Assembly: GCA_038120095.1 (NCBI GenBank)
Contig: JAYOKZ010000002.1
Span: 105,167 to 169,166 of the forward strand
Direction: 5' to 3'
Length of the DNA: 64,000 nt
From: UBA2589 sp038120095
GTDB lineage: Bacteria; Gemmatimonadota; Gemmatimonadetes; Longimicrobiales; Gaopeijiaceae
Position numbers and translations under genes: made by a program. Below, one piece after another: positions 55,531-64,000 of this stretch. The notes below the pieces were generated by a model. The model was not told the DNA's origin. It saw only the letters and a list, made by a program, of their open reading frames with translations, and searched no databases. The stretch's first letter is position 1. Each line of letters starts with the position of its first letter.

Positions 55531-56090
55531 CCCTCAACTCCTTCGTCGTCGCCCAACTCGAGGACGACGATATCCCGATTGGTGTAGATACAGATGTCAC
55601 CGGCAATTTCCAGTGCCCGTCGAACCAGTGAGGGAGCATCGAGATCCGAGTGCTCCTTGAGAGCGCGCGCGGCTGCAAGCGCAAACGAGCCACCCGATCC
55701 GATGGCGACCACGTCGTCATCGGGCTCGATCACATCTCCGTTGCCGCTCACCAGGAAGAGATGCTCACGGTCCGCCACCGCGAGCAGAGCATCCAACCGG
55801 CGAAGATAGCGATCCATCCGCCAATCCTTCGCCAGTTCCACGACGGCCTTCGTCATGTTCGCGGGATACCGTTCGAGCTTTTCTTCCAGCTTTTCAAAGA
55901 GCGTGAACGCATCGGCCACGGCCCCGGCGAACCCCGCCAGAATCGCTCCCTCCCGCAGTTCCCTCACCTTGCGCGCCGATCCCTTGACGACGGTGTCACC
56001 CATGGTGACCTGGCCGTCTCCTCCCATGGCAACACGACCATCCTTCCGAACGGCGAGAACGGTGGTAGCATGCACGTCAGGAAGACTCAT
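55527..56090 (-). CDS. hslV: ATP-dependent protease subunit HslV
   Basis: Threonine-protease dodecamer. The 187-residue product begins with a short propeptide before the catalytic Thr in HATTVLAVRKDGRVAMGGDGQVTMGD. Other marks are GFAGAVADAFTLFEKLE and GSGGSFALAAARAL. It follows xerC by about 100 bases and is coupled to hslU. Confidence 0.97.
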   Translation of the reverse strand: MSLPDVHATTVLAVRKDGRVAMGGDGQVTMGDTVVKGSARKVRELREGAILAGFAGAVADAFTLFEKLEEKLERYPANMTKAVVELAKDWRMDRYLRRLDALLAVADREHLFLVSGNGDVIEPDDDVVAIGSGGSFALAAARALKEHSDLDAPSLVRRALEIAGDICIYTNRDIVVLELGDDEGVEG

Positions 56091-56192
56091 GGACTTGGCG
56101 CGGGGCGTAAGGGCAAAGAGGACGGCAGTACGGCATCGTCATGTGAATCGCAGCCCAAGAATGTAGCGACTCGCCTGCCTTTCTGGCAGACG

Positions 56193-57102
56193 TCACTCGG
56201 AGCGCGGATGCGCCTCGCGGTAAACCCGAAGGAGCCGCTCTTTGCTGGTGTGCGTGTAGATTTGCGTGGTGGAGAGAGACACGTGCCCGAGGAGCTCCTT
56301 GACCGCCAGCAGGTCGGCTCCAGCCTCGAGAAGGTGGGTAGCAAACGTATGCCTGAGAGCATGCGTCGAGAGACCTCGAGCGCCCGCAGCATGTTCGAGG
56401 CATGAGCGCACAGCAGACTGAATCGAGCGTCGCGACAGCCGTCCGCCTCCCCTGTTCACCAGAAGAGCAACTTCTTCCGGGCCGGCCACCTCGGACCTTC
56501 GCAGCTCATACCGGCTCAGAGCCCGAAGAGCCCGCCCGGTACACGGGACGATGCGCTCCTTCGCTCCCTTTCCAAGGACTCTCATCTGTCGTGTGCCGCG
56601 GTCTACGTCCGTCACATCCAGACCGAACAATTCCGACAGCCGGAGTCCACTCCCGTAAAGAATCTCCATGATGACCAGCGTCCGCGTACCCGCCAGCGAA
56701 TTGTCCGCTGCCCCCCGCTCGGCGTGCGACAGAACGGTCGCCGCATCGGTGCGGCTCAGGTGTCTTGGGAGCACGCAAGGTCCTCCCCGGATTCGAGGGA
56801 ATCCGTTCCTCGAGATGCAGAAACGCGAAAAAGGTTCGGGCCGAGGTGAGCTTCCGAGCGACACTCCGCTTCGACAGGCCGCGTCTCGAGCACGCGCCCA
56901 TGAACGCCCGAAGCGCGAGGCGATCCACGTCACTGTCCCCCCACGCCCAGCCGGATCGGCCCAGATAGTCTGTCAGGAAGGACTCGAGTTCGTCGAGGTC
57001 ACGCCGGTACGCTTTCGTCGTGTGTCCCGACAGTTGACGCTCATCGGCAAGATGTCGGAGGAAGTCGCCGACCTCCGGTCTCACGTCCGAAGCCCGACTC
57101 AC
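56193..57102 (-). pseudogene. xerC: Tyrosine recombinase XerC-like, frameshifted
   Basis: Site-specific recombinase for chromosome dimer resolution. The N-terminal SAM-like domain (DFLRHLADERQLSGHTTKAY, then SARTFFAFLHLEERIPSNPG) is in one frame up to about 56775. The catalytic domain (LPRHLSRTDAATVL; GSGLRLSEL; HALRHTFATHLLEAG; HVSLSTTQIYTH) is in another. All active-site residues (R, K, H, R, H, Y) are present. Duplicating the 8 bases CTCCCAAG at the junction would give RAPKLPRHLS and restore one frame. So one copy of a tandem repeat has been lost, in the genome or in assembly. The start is GTG overlapping trmFO. Confidence 0.82.
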
Positions 57103-58424
57103 GCAGACGAAGCGGGCACCAAACCGCACTCCGACATCCACTTGTCGAAATCGTCATGCGCCCGCTGCGCCAGAATTTGACGCTTTTCGTGCTTGTTCTT
57201 GACCCGTCGAGGAAGCGGATCGATCAACCCCCAATTCGAGTTCATTGGTTGAAAACGACCGGGCGCTGCGTCGCGAAGATAGCGATACAGACCACCGAGC
57301 ATCGTCGTGGGTGGCGGTAGCACCGGCTCGGCTCCCGCGAGAATGCGTGAGAGATTGAGCCCGGCAAGGATCCCGGAAGCGGCCGATTCCGTGTAGCCCT
57401 CCACGCCCGTCAGCTGTCCCGCGAACAGTACATCTGGCCGCGAAGGGAGTCCTCCCCAGGGAGTCAGACACTCAGGGAAGTTGAGATAGCTGTTCCGATG
57501 GATCGAACCCCATCGCAGAAACTCGGCGTCAGCCAGACCCGGGATCATCGAGAAGACCCGACGCTGTTCCCCGATGCGCAGCCGAGTCTGGAAGCCAACC
57601 ATGTTCCACATTTGTCCGGCTCGATCTTCGCGACGGAGCTGAACCACCGCCCAGGGACGCTCACCGGTTCGGGGGTCCACCAGACCGATCGGCTTCATGG
57701 GTCCGAAGCGCAGGGTATCGCGTCCCCGCGACGCCATGACTTCGACCGGCAGGCAACCCTCGAAATACGGAACATTGTCCCAGTCGTGGCCAGCGTGGGC
57801 CTCGCCACCGTTGAGCGCCTCGACGAAGCGATCGTATTCATCCCGGCTCATCGGGCAGTTCAGATAATCCGCATCTTCGTCAAAACGGCCTGCTTCGAAC
57901 ACGATCGCATCGTCGAGGCTATCCCGCTCGACGATGGGCGCGATCGCATCAAAGAACGCGAGGCCTCCGTCACCGAGTGCCCGTTCGACGGATTCGTACA
58001 GAGCTCCCGAGGTGAGCGGGCCGGTCGCAACGATCGTGGGTCCTTCGGGCACGGACGTGCACTCCTCTCGAACCACTTCGATCGCAGGTTCCGCATGGAC
58101 CGCGTCGGTCATGGCCTCTGCGAAGAGCTCGCGGTCTACCGCCAGTGCGGAGCCAGCGGCAACTCGGGATGCGTCCGCCGATCGAAGCAGGAGCGACCCA
58201 AGCGCCCGCATCTCCCGTTTCAGCTGCCCGTGGGCGTTCTCCGGGGCCTCGCTCTTGAACGAGTTCGTGCACACGAGTTCCCCAAGACGATCGGTCTGGT
58301 GAGCCTCTGTCGACCGCACCGGCCGCATCTCGAAAAGCCGAACATCGTGTCCGGCCCGGGCAAGCTGAACCGCAGCCTCGCAACCGGCGAGACCTCCACC
58401 GACCACGTTCACCACGCGGCTCAC
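57099..58424 (-). CDS. trmFO: Methylenetetrahydrofolate-tRNA-(uracil54-C5)-methyltransferase TrmFO
   Basis: FAD- and folate-dependent enzyme that makes ribothymidine at tRNA position 54. The 441-residue product has the dinucleotide fold VVGGGLAGCEAAVQLARAG, the active-site region LVCTNSFKSE, and GRDTLRFGPMKPIGL, FAGQLTGVEGYTESAASG and NSNWGLIDPLP. The start is GTG overlapping topA's stop (GTGA). A longer open frame into topA is not used. Central gene of a topA-trmFO-xerC run. Confidence 0.95.
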   Translation of the reverse strand: MSRVVNVVGGGLAGCEAAVQLARAGHDVRLFEMRPVRSTEAHQTDRLGELVCTNSFKSEAPENAHGQLKREMRALGSLLLRSADASRVAAGSALAVDRELFAEAMTDAVHAEPAIEVVREECTSVPEGPTIVATGPLTSGALYESVERALGDGGLAFFDAIAPIVERDSLDDAIVFEAGRFDEDADYLNCPMSRDEYDRFVEALNGGEAHAGHDWDNVPYFEGCLPVEVMASRGRDTLRFGPMKPIGLVDPRTGERPWAVVQLRREDRAGQMWNMVGFQTRLRIGEQRRVFSMIPGLADAEFLRWGSIHRNSYLNFPECLTPWGGLPSRPDVLFAGQLTGVEGYTESAASGILAGLNLSRILAGAEPVLPPPTTMLGGLYRYLRDAAPGRFQPMNSNWGLIDPLPRRVKNKHEKRQILAQRAHDDFDKWMSECGLVPASSA

Positions 58425-60979
58425 TCCTCGGACCCGGCCGCCTTCTTTCCGGCGGCGGACTTCTTTCCTGCTCCTTTCCTGCCCGCCTTCTTCTTCGCCG
58501 CCGGTTTCTTCGCCGATGCACGTCGACGCCCACCGCCCTTGGCCGCTTTTTCCGCAAGCATGGCCAGTGCGGTTTCCAAATCCATGGTGTCCGGCTCGGT
58601 ATCCTTTGGAAGGGTCGCGTTGGTGACACCGTCGGTCACATAAGGTCCGTAACGCCCGGACATGACGGAAATCTCGTGGCCTGTATCGGGGTGTTTGCCG
58701 AGTTCCTTGAGCGGAAGTCTCCTGCCCGCAGCCTTTGCGTCCACGAGGGCGACCGCGTCGTCGAGCGAGATCGTCCACATCTCGTCGTTCGATTTCAAAC
58801 TTGCGAACGTCTTGCCGCGGCGCACGAACGGACCAAAACGTCCGAGGCCCGCCACGACGACCTCCTCGGTCTTAGGATCCGACCCGATCGTTCGGGGCAA
58901 CTCCAGGAGCTTGACCGCATACTCATGATCCACCGACGTCGGATCGACCTCTTTGGGCACACTGACGCGCTTCGGCTTCTCGTTTTCGTCGGGAGGGGTC
59001 AACTCGACATAGGGACCGTACGGGCCGTACTTCAGTTTGATCATTCGCCCATGAAGCGGGTGCTCGCCGAGGTCGTCGCCCTCCGGGTTGAATCCGTCCA
59101 GGGAACGCGTGGTCCGGCACTCGGGATACGCAGAACAGCCGAGGAACCGACCATAGCGGTTCCACCGGACGAGCATCGGTTGACCGCATTCGTCGCAGGT
59201 CTCCCCTTCGGCCGCGAGGATCTCCTTGATGATCTCGTCGGAACTCGCCTCACCCTCGCGGATGCGGGCCATGAGTCGCGGATAAAAGTCACCAAGGAGT
59301 TGACGCCAATCGGCTGCACCATCCTCGACTTTGTCGAGTTCACCCTCCATCCGGCTCGTGAAGTCGACGTCAAAGATGTTCGGCAGAACCCGGACCAGCA
59401 GCTTCGCCACGACTTCACCCAGGTCGGTCGGATGAAACCTGCGCTGGTCCAGCTCGACATAACCGCGGTCGGTGATCACCGAGATGATCGAGGCGTATGT
59501 CGAAGGCCGCCCGATCCCCTGTTTCTCGAGTTCCTTCACGAGACTGGCTTCCGAGTACCGAGGTGGCGGCTGAGTGAAATGCTGCCTCGGCTCTATGCCC
59601 GTGACGTCGGCCTGATCCCCCTCAGCGAGGTCGGGAAGCGGCTCGAGGTCATCGAGCCGACGCTTGTCACCCTGCTCCGTCGCCTCCTGATACAGCCGCG
59701 TGAAGCCGTCGAACTTGACGATCGAGCCGGTTGCCCGAAACAGATACCGGTGCCCATCGGCTCCCTTCAGATCGAAATCTGCCGTCGTCGTATCGTAGAC
59801 TGCCGGCTGCATCTGGCTCGCAACGAACCGCATCCAGACCATCTCGTAGAGCTTCGCCTGATCCACCTCCACATGGCGCGCGACCTCGGACGGTAGAAGT
59901 GTGACATCCGTGGGACGGATCGCCTCATGCGCGTCTTGCGCGGCTCTCTGATTCGAGCCGCCATAAAGGCGGGGCGACTCCGGAAGGTAGCGGTCTCCAA
60001 ACTCCGGCTGATCACGGATCCACGACCGCGCCTGATCCACCGCCACAGGAGAGACGCGGGTAGAATCTGTACGCATGTAGGTGATCAGACCGATCTGGCC
60101 TCGGCCACCGATCTCCTGACCCTCGTAGAGGCGCTGTGCATTCGACATCGTCCGCCGCGCAGAAAAGCGAAGGCGCTTTGCCGCTTCCTGCTGCATGGTC
60201 GATGTGGTGAACGGCGCTGCCGGATTCTTGCGTCGCTCTCGCCGTTTGATGGTGGTGATCCCGAAAGGCAGTCCTTGGAGCGCTTCGAGAACGGCACCTG
60301 CCCTGTCCTCCGTCGGGATGGTGAACGCCTTCCCGTCGATGTGGTGCAGCTTCGCCTCGAAGCTCTGTCCGTCCTTCAATAACTGGGCAGTGATCGACCA
60401 GTATTCCTGTTGCTCGAACGCCCTGATTTCCTCTTCACGCTCACAGATGAGGCGAAGTGCCACCGTCTGCACCCGGCCGGCGGACAGGCCGGGCCGAATC
60501 GGCCGCCATAGGAGTGGGCTGACTTTGTACCCGACCAGTCGGTCGAGAATCCGCCGAGCCTGCTGTGCTTCGATCTTCTTCAGATCCAGTTGGCCCGGCG
60601 TCTCCAGCGCCCGCTGAACCGCACCTTTGGTGATTTCTCGAAATGTGACTCGCTGAAACCGCTCCGGCTTCTTTTCGTAGCCGAGCTGCTCGGCCACGTG
60701 GTATGCGATCGCCTCACCTTCACGATCCGGATCAGTCGCGAGAATCACCACGTCCTTGTCCTTGGCTCGCTTCTTCAGATCCGAGATCACCTTCCCCTTG
60801 CCGCGGATGGTCACGTACTTCGGCTCGAACCCCTGCTCAACATCGACACCGAGTTCCTTCGTCGGCAGGTCACGGACGTGACCGACAGAGGCAGCGACTT
60901 CGTAGTCGGTGCCCAGGTACTTGCCTATGGTCCGCGCCTTGGCCGGCGATTCGACGATGACGAGGTGTTTTTCACTCAT
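58421..60979 (-). CDS. topA: DNA topoisomerase I
   Basis: Type IA topoisomerase that relaxes negative supercoils. The 852-residue product has the Toprim domain (LVIVESPAKARTIGKYLG, ILATDPDREGEAI), the catalytic Tyr in IGLITYMRTDSTRVS, and one tetracysteine zinc finger (CDECGQPM...CSAYPEC). Three GxxGPYV/GRFGPFV-type repeats follow. The tail after about residue 810 is Lys/Ala-rich (AKKPAAKKKAGRKGAGKKS), histone H1-like. Overlaps aroK by ATGA. Confidence 0.97.
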   Translation of the reverse strand: MSEKHLVIVESPAKARTIGKYLGTDYEVAASVGHVRDLPTKELGVDVEQGFEPKYVTIRGKGKVISDLKKRAKDKDVVILATDPDREGEAIAYHVAEQLGYEKKPERFQRVTFREITKGAVQRALETPGQLDLKKIEAQQARRILDRLVGYKVSPLLWRPIRPGLSAGRVQTVALRLICEREEEIRAFEQQEYWSITAQLLKDGQSFEAKLHHIDGKAFTIPTEDRAGAVLEALQGLPFGITTIKRRERRKNPAAPFTTSTMQQEAAKRLRFSARRTMSNAQRLYEGQEIGGRGQIGLITYMRTDSTRVSPVAVDQARSWIRDQPEFGDRYLPESPRLYGGSNQRAAQDAHEAIRPTDVTLLPSEVARHVEVDQAKLYEMVWMRFVASQMQPAVYDTTTADFDLKGADGHRYLFRATGSIVKFDGFTRLYQEATEQGDKRRLDDLEPLPDLAEGDQADVTGIEPRQHFTQPPPRYSEASLVKELEKQGIGRPSTYASIISVITDRGYVELDQRRFHPTDLGEVVAKLLVRVLPNIFDVDFTSRMEGELDKVEDGAADWRQLLGDFYPRLMARIREGEASSDEIIKEILAAEGETCDECGQPMLVRWNRYGRFLGCSAYPECRTTRSLDGFNPEGDDLGEHPLHGRMIKLKYGPYGPYVELTPPDENEKPKRVSVPKEVDPTSVDHEYAVKLLELPRTIGSDPKTEEVVVAGLGRFGPFVRRGKTFASLKSNDEMWTISLDDAVALVDAKAAGRRLPLKELGKHPDTGHEISVMSGRYGPYVTDGVTNATLPKDTEPDTMDLETALAMLAEKAAKGGGRRRASAKKPAAKKKAGRKGAGKKSAAGKKAAGSEE

Positions 60980-61521
60980 TCGACTTCGTTTCTCGTTCCC
61001 ACGTTTTCGAGGATCTCGAGGATCCGCGACGTGACATCTTCTACTGACTGACCGTTCGTGTCCACTCTGGCATCTGCAAGGCCGTACGACGCTCGCCGGG
61101 AGGCGAGCAATCTGCGACCTGCCTGAAGCGGATCAGAAACGGCAAGCAGCGGCCTCGATTCGGTGGCCTCACCGATGCGTCTGAGCGCCTCGGCGACATC
61201 GACATCAAGCCACACGGACAGGGTAGCGGGCGGCAACCCAGCCAGCCTTCCCTCCCTGGCCGCCCACCCTCCCCCGGTCGCCACCACAACGTCTCGCTTT
61301 GCCAGAAGCTCTCGGGCCACAGCCTCTTCTTCTGTCCGGAACGCCCCCTCTCCCGCATCGTGAAACCAATCCGAGATGGAGCGCCCGGACCGCTCGACGA
61401 TGACCGCGTCGACATCTTCGAACTGCCAGGCCAGGCGGGCCGCCAGAGAGCGCCCTACCGCGGTCTTGCCCGCGCCCATGAATCCAACGAGGACAATTCG
61501 GCGAGCGCCACCGACTCTCAA
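60976..61521 (-). CDS. aroK: Shikimate kinase
   Basis: Phosphorylates shikimate at the 3-hydroxyl. The 181-residue product has the P-loop LVGFMGAGKTAVGRSLA, DVDAVIVERSGRSI, the GEGAFRTEE segment and VVATGGGWAA. The start is TTG, overlapping the aroC stop by TTGA. It sits between aroC and topA in one transcription unit. Confidence 0.92.
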   Translation of the reverse strand: MRVGGARRIVLVGFMGAGKTAVGRSLAARLAWQFEDVDAVIVERSGRSISDWFHDAGEGAFRTEEEAVARELLAKRDVVVATGGGWAAREGRLAGLPPATLSVWLDVDVAEALRRIGEATESRPLLAVSDPLQAGRRLLASRRASYGLADARVDTNGQSVEDVTSRILEILENVGTRNEVE

Positions 61522-62723
61522 CGTTCCCCGAATCCTCGCTCGTTCAGATACTGGATGTAACCATCGAGGTTCCGACGAACCTCTGCCATGGAGTCGCCGC
61601 CAAACTTCTCAAGCACCGCATCGGCCATGACGAGGGCTACCATAGCCTCCCCGACGACCGCCGCCGCAGGCACTGCACAGACATCGCTTCGCTCCACAGC
61701 CGCATCGCCCACCGACCCGTCTCTCAGATCTACACTCGGGAGGGGTTTTCGCAGCGTAGAAATCGGCTTCATCGCACCGAACACTCGAAGCGGTTCACCC
61801 GTCGTCACGCCACCCTCCAGCCCTCCAGCCCGATTGGTCGAGCGCGCGAGGCCTCCGGAGCGGTATCGCGTCTCCGCTGGAACGATCGGGTCATGGACCT
61901 CCGATCCGACCCGAGTGGCGCCCTCGAATCCGTTACCAAGCTCGACCCCCTTCACTGCCTGAATCGACATGACCGCCGCGGCGAGTCGACCGTCAAGCCG
62001 GCGATCCCAGGACACATACGAGCCCAGGCCCGTGGGTAGCCCCTCCACCACGACCTCGAAGACGCCCCCAAGCGTATCCCCATCCGCTGCAGCCACATCG
62101 ATCGCTTCGCACATCCGCTCCGAGGCATCCGGATCCAGACACCGAACAGGACTGGCATCGGACCGGGCATTCAGGTCCGTCGGCAGCGCTTCCGCCTGTG
62201 CCACCACAGATCCAATCGAGCATACATGACTTCCGATCGTGATCCCCAGCTCGCCGAGCATCTTCTTGGCCACTGCGCCACAGGCTACGCGCGCGGCCGT
62301 CTCCCTCGCGCTGGCTCGCTCCAGAATGTCGCGAACGTCCCGTCGGTCGTACTTGAAGACCCCCGGGAGGTCAGCGTGCCCCGGACGTGGGAGATAGTGC
62401 GGACGCAGAGCCTTGGGATTGTGTCCGGATTCCGGAGCGCCGTAGGCCATGGCGGTGCGCCAGTTTTCCCAGTCGCGGTTCCAGATGAGCATGGAAATAG
62501 GAGAGCCCAGGGTCTCACCCAACCGGACGCCGCTCAGAAGCTCTACCCGATCCCGCTCGATCTTCATGCGACGACCGCGACCGTAACCCTGCTGTCGGCG
62601 AACGAGTTCTGGATCCACGTCTCGCTCCACCTCGAGTTCGAGGCCCGATGGGATCCCCTCGAGCAGGGCGGTCAATGCCTTGCCGTGTGACTCTCCGGCA
62701 GTTCGAAAACGAACAGACGACAT
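61518..62723 (-). CDS. aroC: Chorismate synthase
   Basis: Forms chorismate from EPSP using reduced FMN. The 401-residue product has RTAGESHGKALTALLEGIPSG, RRQQGYGRGRRMKIERD, RPGHADLPGVFKYDRRDVRDILERASARETAARVA, and the NRAGGLEGGVTTGEPL segment. All are in order, and length is typical. It heads an aroC-aroK-topA-trmFO-xerC run of tightly coupled genes. Confidence 0.96.
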   Translation of the reverse strand: MSSVRFRTAGESHGKALTALLEGIPSGLELEVERDVDPELVRRQQGYGRGRRMKIERDRVELLSGVRLGETLGSPISMLIWNRDWENWRTAMAYGAPESGHNPKALRPHYLPRPGHADLPGVFKYDRRDVRDILERASARETAARVACGAVAKKMLGELGITIGSHVCSIGSVVAQAEALPTDLNARSDASPVRCLDPDASERMCEAIDVAAADGDTLGGVFEVVVEGLPTGLGSYVSWDRRLDGRLAAAVMSIQAVKGVELGNGFEGATRVGSEVHDPIVPAETRYRSGGLARSTNRAGGLEGGVTTGEPLRVFGAMKPISTLRKPLPSVDLRDGSVGDAAVERSDVCAVPAAAVVGEAMVALVMADAVLEKFGGDSMAEVRRNLDGYIQYLNERGFGER

Positions 62724-62869
62724 GTCACCTCACACCAGCGACGTGCGTGAGCCAGACCCGCACACGGTGGTTCGGAAGGTCAGCCACGGGCATGAGCGCC
62801 ATACCCACACGGAGCCAACCTGCACAACGGCTTGTGAGGGGAGCATACCGAGGGCGGAGGGCCTCCGGA

Positions 62870-63304
62870 CTAGTTGGAGACGGTGACCCGGACCGAGTCG
62901 CGGCCGGTCTCCCCGTCCGCATCCGCGATTTCCACAACCACATACACCTCTCCCGCCACCTGCCCCGCTGCCGGGGACATCGTTGCAAAGCCGGATGTGG
63001 TGTTGGGATCGAGTGCATCCGAAACACTCTGGAATGCGTCAGTCTCCTGGCCGCTGTAGCGACCGACAACGGTGAACGACGCTGCACCCGCTGGCGCGTC
63101 GACGTCGAACGAAACGCCAAGGGAACTGTTGAGACCCACCGTCTGGCCGTCGGACGGACTCGTGATGGTGGGTACAGGGCCAGCTTCTGAACTACCCACT
63201 TGCGCCTGAAAGAGGTTTGCGCCGTCACACCCCGCGATCACGAGGATGAACACGCCCACCACCACTGTCCACCGGGTCGTTCGTCGATCCTGATTCATCG
63301 TCAT
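62870..63304 (-). CDS. Lipoprotein of unknown function downstream of the secretin gene
   Basis: A 144-residue product. The signal peptide (WTVVVGVFILVIAGC) has a lipobox IAGC. The mature part is a single Ig-like beta-sandwich: TITSPSDGQTVGLNSSLGVSFDVDAP, then GEVYVVVEIADADGETGRDSVRVTVSN. It is 16 bases after the secretin gene, so it may be a pilus-associated outer-membrane lipoprotein. Function not shown by sequence. Confidence 0.6.
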   Translation of the reverse strand: MTMNQDRRTTRWTVVVGVFILVIAGCDGANLFQAQVGSSEAGPVPTITSPSDGQTVGLNSSLGVSFDVDAPAGAASFTVVGRYSGQETDAFQSVSDALDPNTTSGFATMSPAAGQVAGEVYVVVEIADADGETGRDSVRVTVSN

Positions 63305-63320
63305 TCCGGAGGTTCAGCTC

Positions 63321-64000
63321 TTACTGGAGGGAGCTGCGCACGAGGGTCGGTGTCACCAAAATGATCAGGTCACGCTGGATCTCCTGATTCCGGCTGATGC
63401 GGAAAAGGCGACCGATCAGAGGCAACTCCATCAAGAAGGGGATCCCTGCAACGGCTTCCGTCCGCTCGGACTGCGTGAGCCCACCGATGACGACCGTCTC
63501 CCCATCCCCCACAAGGACGCGCGTCTGCGCACGCTGAGTGCGGAAGATGAATCCCGCATCGGAGTCGGCGAGTTCCGCGGCGGAACGTTCCGCCAAGACT
63601 TCCAGAAGAATATTGGATCCGGGGACGTGGGGTGTGGCCTGCAGCTTGATACCCGGTTACTGCTGCGGGACGTCCACGACACGGATCGGGGTCAGCTCAC
63701 CCACCAGCAAATCAGCGGGCTGGTTATCGAGTACCGTGAGCTGCGGGGTAGCCTCAATGTCACTCAGCTGAACAGACTCGAGCGCGTCGATGAAGCTCAC
63801 GAGCGTGTGCCGACCTATGACCATCGAGCTGAGGAGCTGCAAGGTCGGGGCCGTCACCCGATTCGTCGCGTTACCCAACGCGGCGATCGAGTTGCCTCCG
63901 AGAAGAACCGTCTGAGTTCCTTGCGCCACCTCTTCGGGGGGCAGGGGTCCATCGCCATCAGGATCGATGAAACCAGAGGACAACCGATTCAACTGATTAC
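63321..64000 (-). pseudogene. PilQ-type secretin, C-terminal part with an in-frame stop
   Basis: Outer-membrane secretin for a type IV pilus or type II system; its N-terminus lies beyond the window. The secretin core is clear: LSDIEATPQLTVLDNQPADLLVGELTPIRVVDVP, then GIKLQATPHV, then RVLVGDGETVVIGGLTQSERTEAVAGIPFLMELPLIGRLF and IQRDLIILVTPTLV. A TAA at 63657-63659 interrupts the core after VPQQ, with the rest in the same frame. A single change to CAA would restore it. The stretch between VVDV and GIKLQ is shorter than I recall in relatives. Either a nonsense mutation, a small deletion or an assembly error. Confidence 0.8.

Noticed and set aside
56193..57102. The xerC fragments as part of a mobile element or integron
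   Set aside because: It sits in the conserved topA-trmFO-xerC-hslVU order, with no terminal repeats or cassette genes.

Overview
The window is GC-rich, tightly packed housekeeping chromosome from a Gram-negative bacterium. It encodes an outer-membrane beta-barrel, several lipoproteins, a PilQ-type secretin and a prepilin peptidase. The protein content resembles Gemmatimonadota; this is my inference from recalled family resemblance, not from a search. No phage, insertion sequence, CRISPR array or plasmid gene is visible. I found no obvious new defence or biosynthetic system. The unusual signals are local: odd active-site residues, broken genes, recurrent RNA hairpins and one multidomain RNA-binding protein.

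Layout. 1-5.3 kb: end of an EamA transporter, a zinc-ribbon membrane protein, a secreted metallopeptidase, an SH3-repeat protein and an outer-membrane barrel. 5.3-9 kb: moeA, an M23 lipoprotein and etfAB. 9.1-17.2 kb (minus strand): NhaC-type antiporter, 3-methyladenine glycosylase, an NYN/OST-HTH protein, an acyl-CoA ligase, aroB and a second metallopeptidase lipoprotein. 17.4-22.4 kb (plus): PBP1A, a V4R protein, ruvX, mltG, thiE. 22.5-30.8 kb (minus): a PHP phosphoesterase and a complete F1Fo ATP synthase operon led by two small membrane proteins. 31.2-34.8 kb (plus): moxR, a CBS transporter-like protein, a gamma carbonic anhydrase homologue, a 58-residue zinc ribbon and a secreted protein. 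34.8-39.5 kb: prepilin peptidase, a SpoU-type RNA methyltransferase, thiD, and the punA/nupC nucleoside salvage pair. 39.8-50.8 kb (plus): a proteostasis block of dnaK, htrA, tRNA-Leu, tig, clpP, clpX, lon and engB. 50.8-64 kb (minus): a sigma-54 activator, mogA, gcvT, and the run aroC-aroK-topA-trmFO-xerC-hslV-hslU (read right to left), with a lipoprotein and a secretin at the right edge.

How the genes work together. DnaK, trigger factor, ClpXP, Lon, HslUV and HtrA make the right half a chaperone and protease region. The topA-trmFO-xerC-hslVU order matches the Bacillus subtilis codY locus, but codY is absent. Shikimate genes are split between aroB at 15 kb and aroC-aroK at 61-62 kb. Molybdopterin genes are split between moeA at 5.3 kb and mogA at 52 kb. 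At least 17 adjacent gene pairs share a 4-base stop/start overlap, which points to translational coupling as the default here.

Sequence quality. Two 10-N gaps interrupt htrA and clpX. In both, the flanking bases overlap so that deleting the Ns and one copy of the overlap restores the reading frame. xerC is frameshifted and the secretin has an in-frame stop; either could be real or an assembly error.
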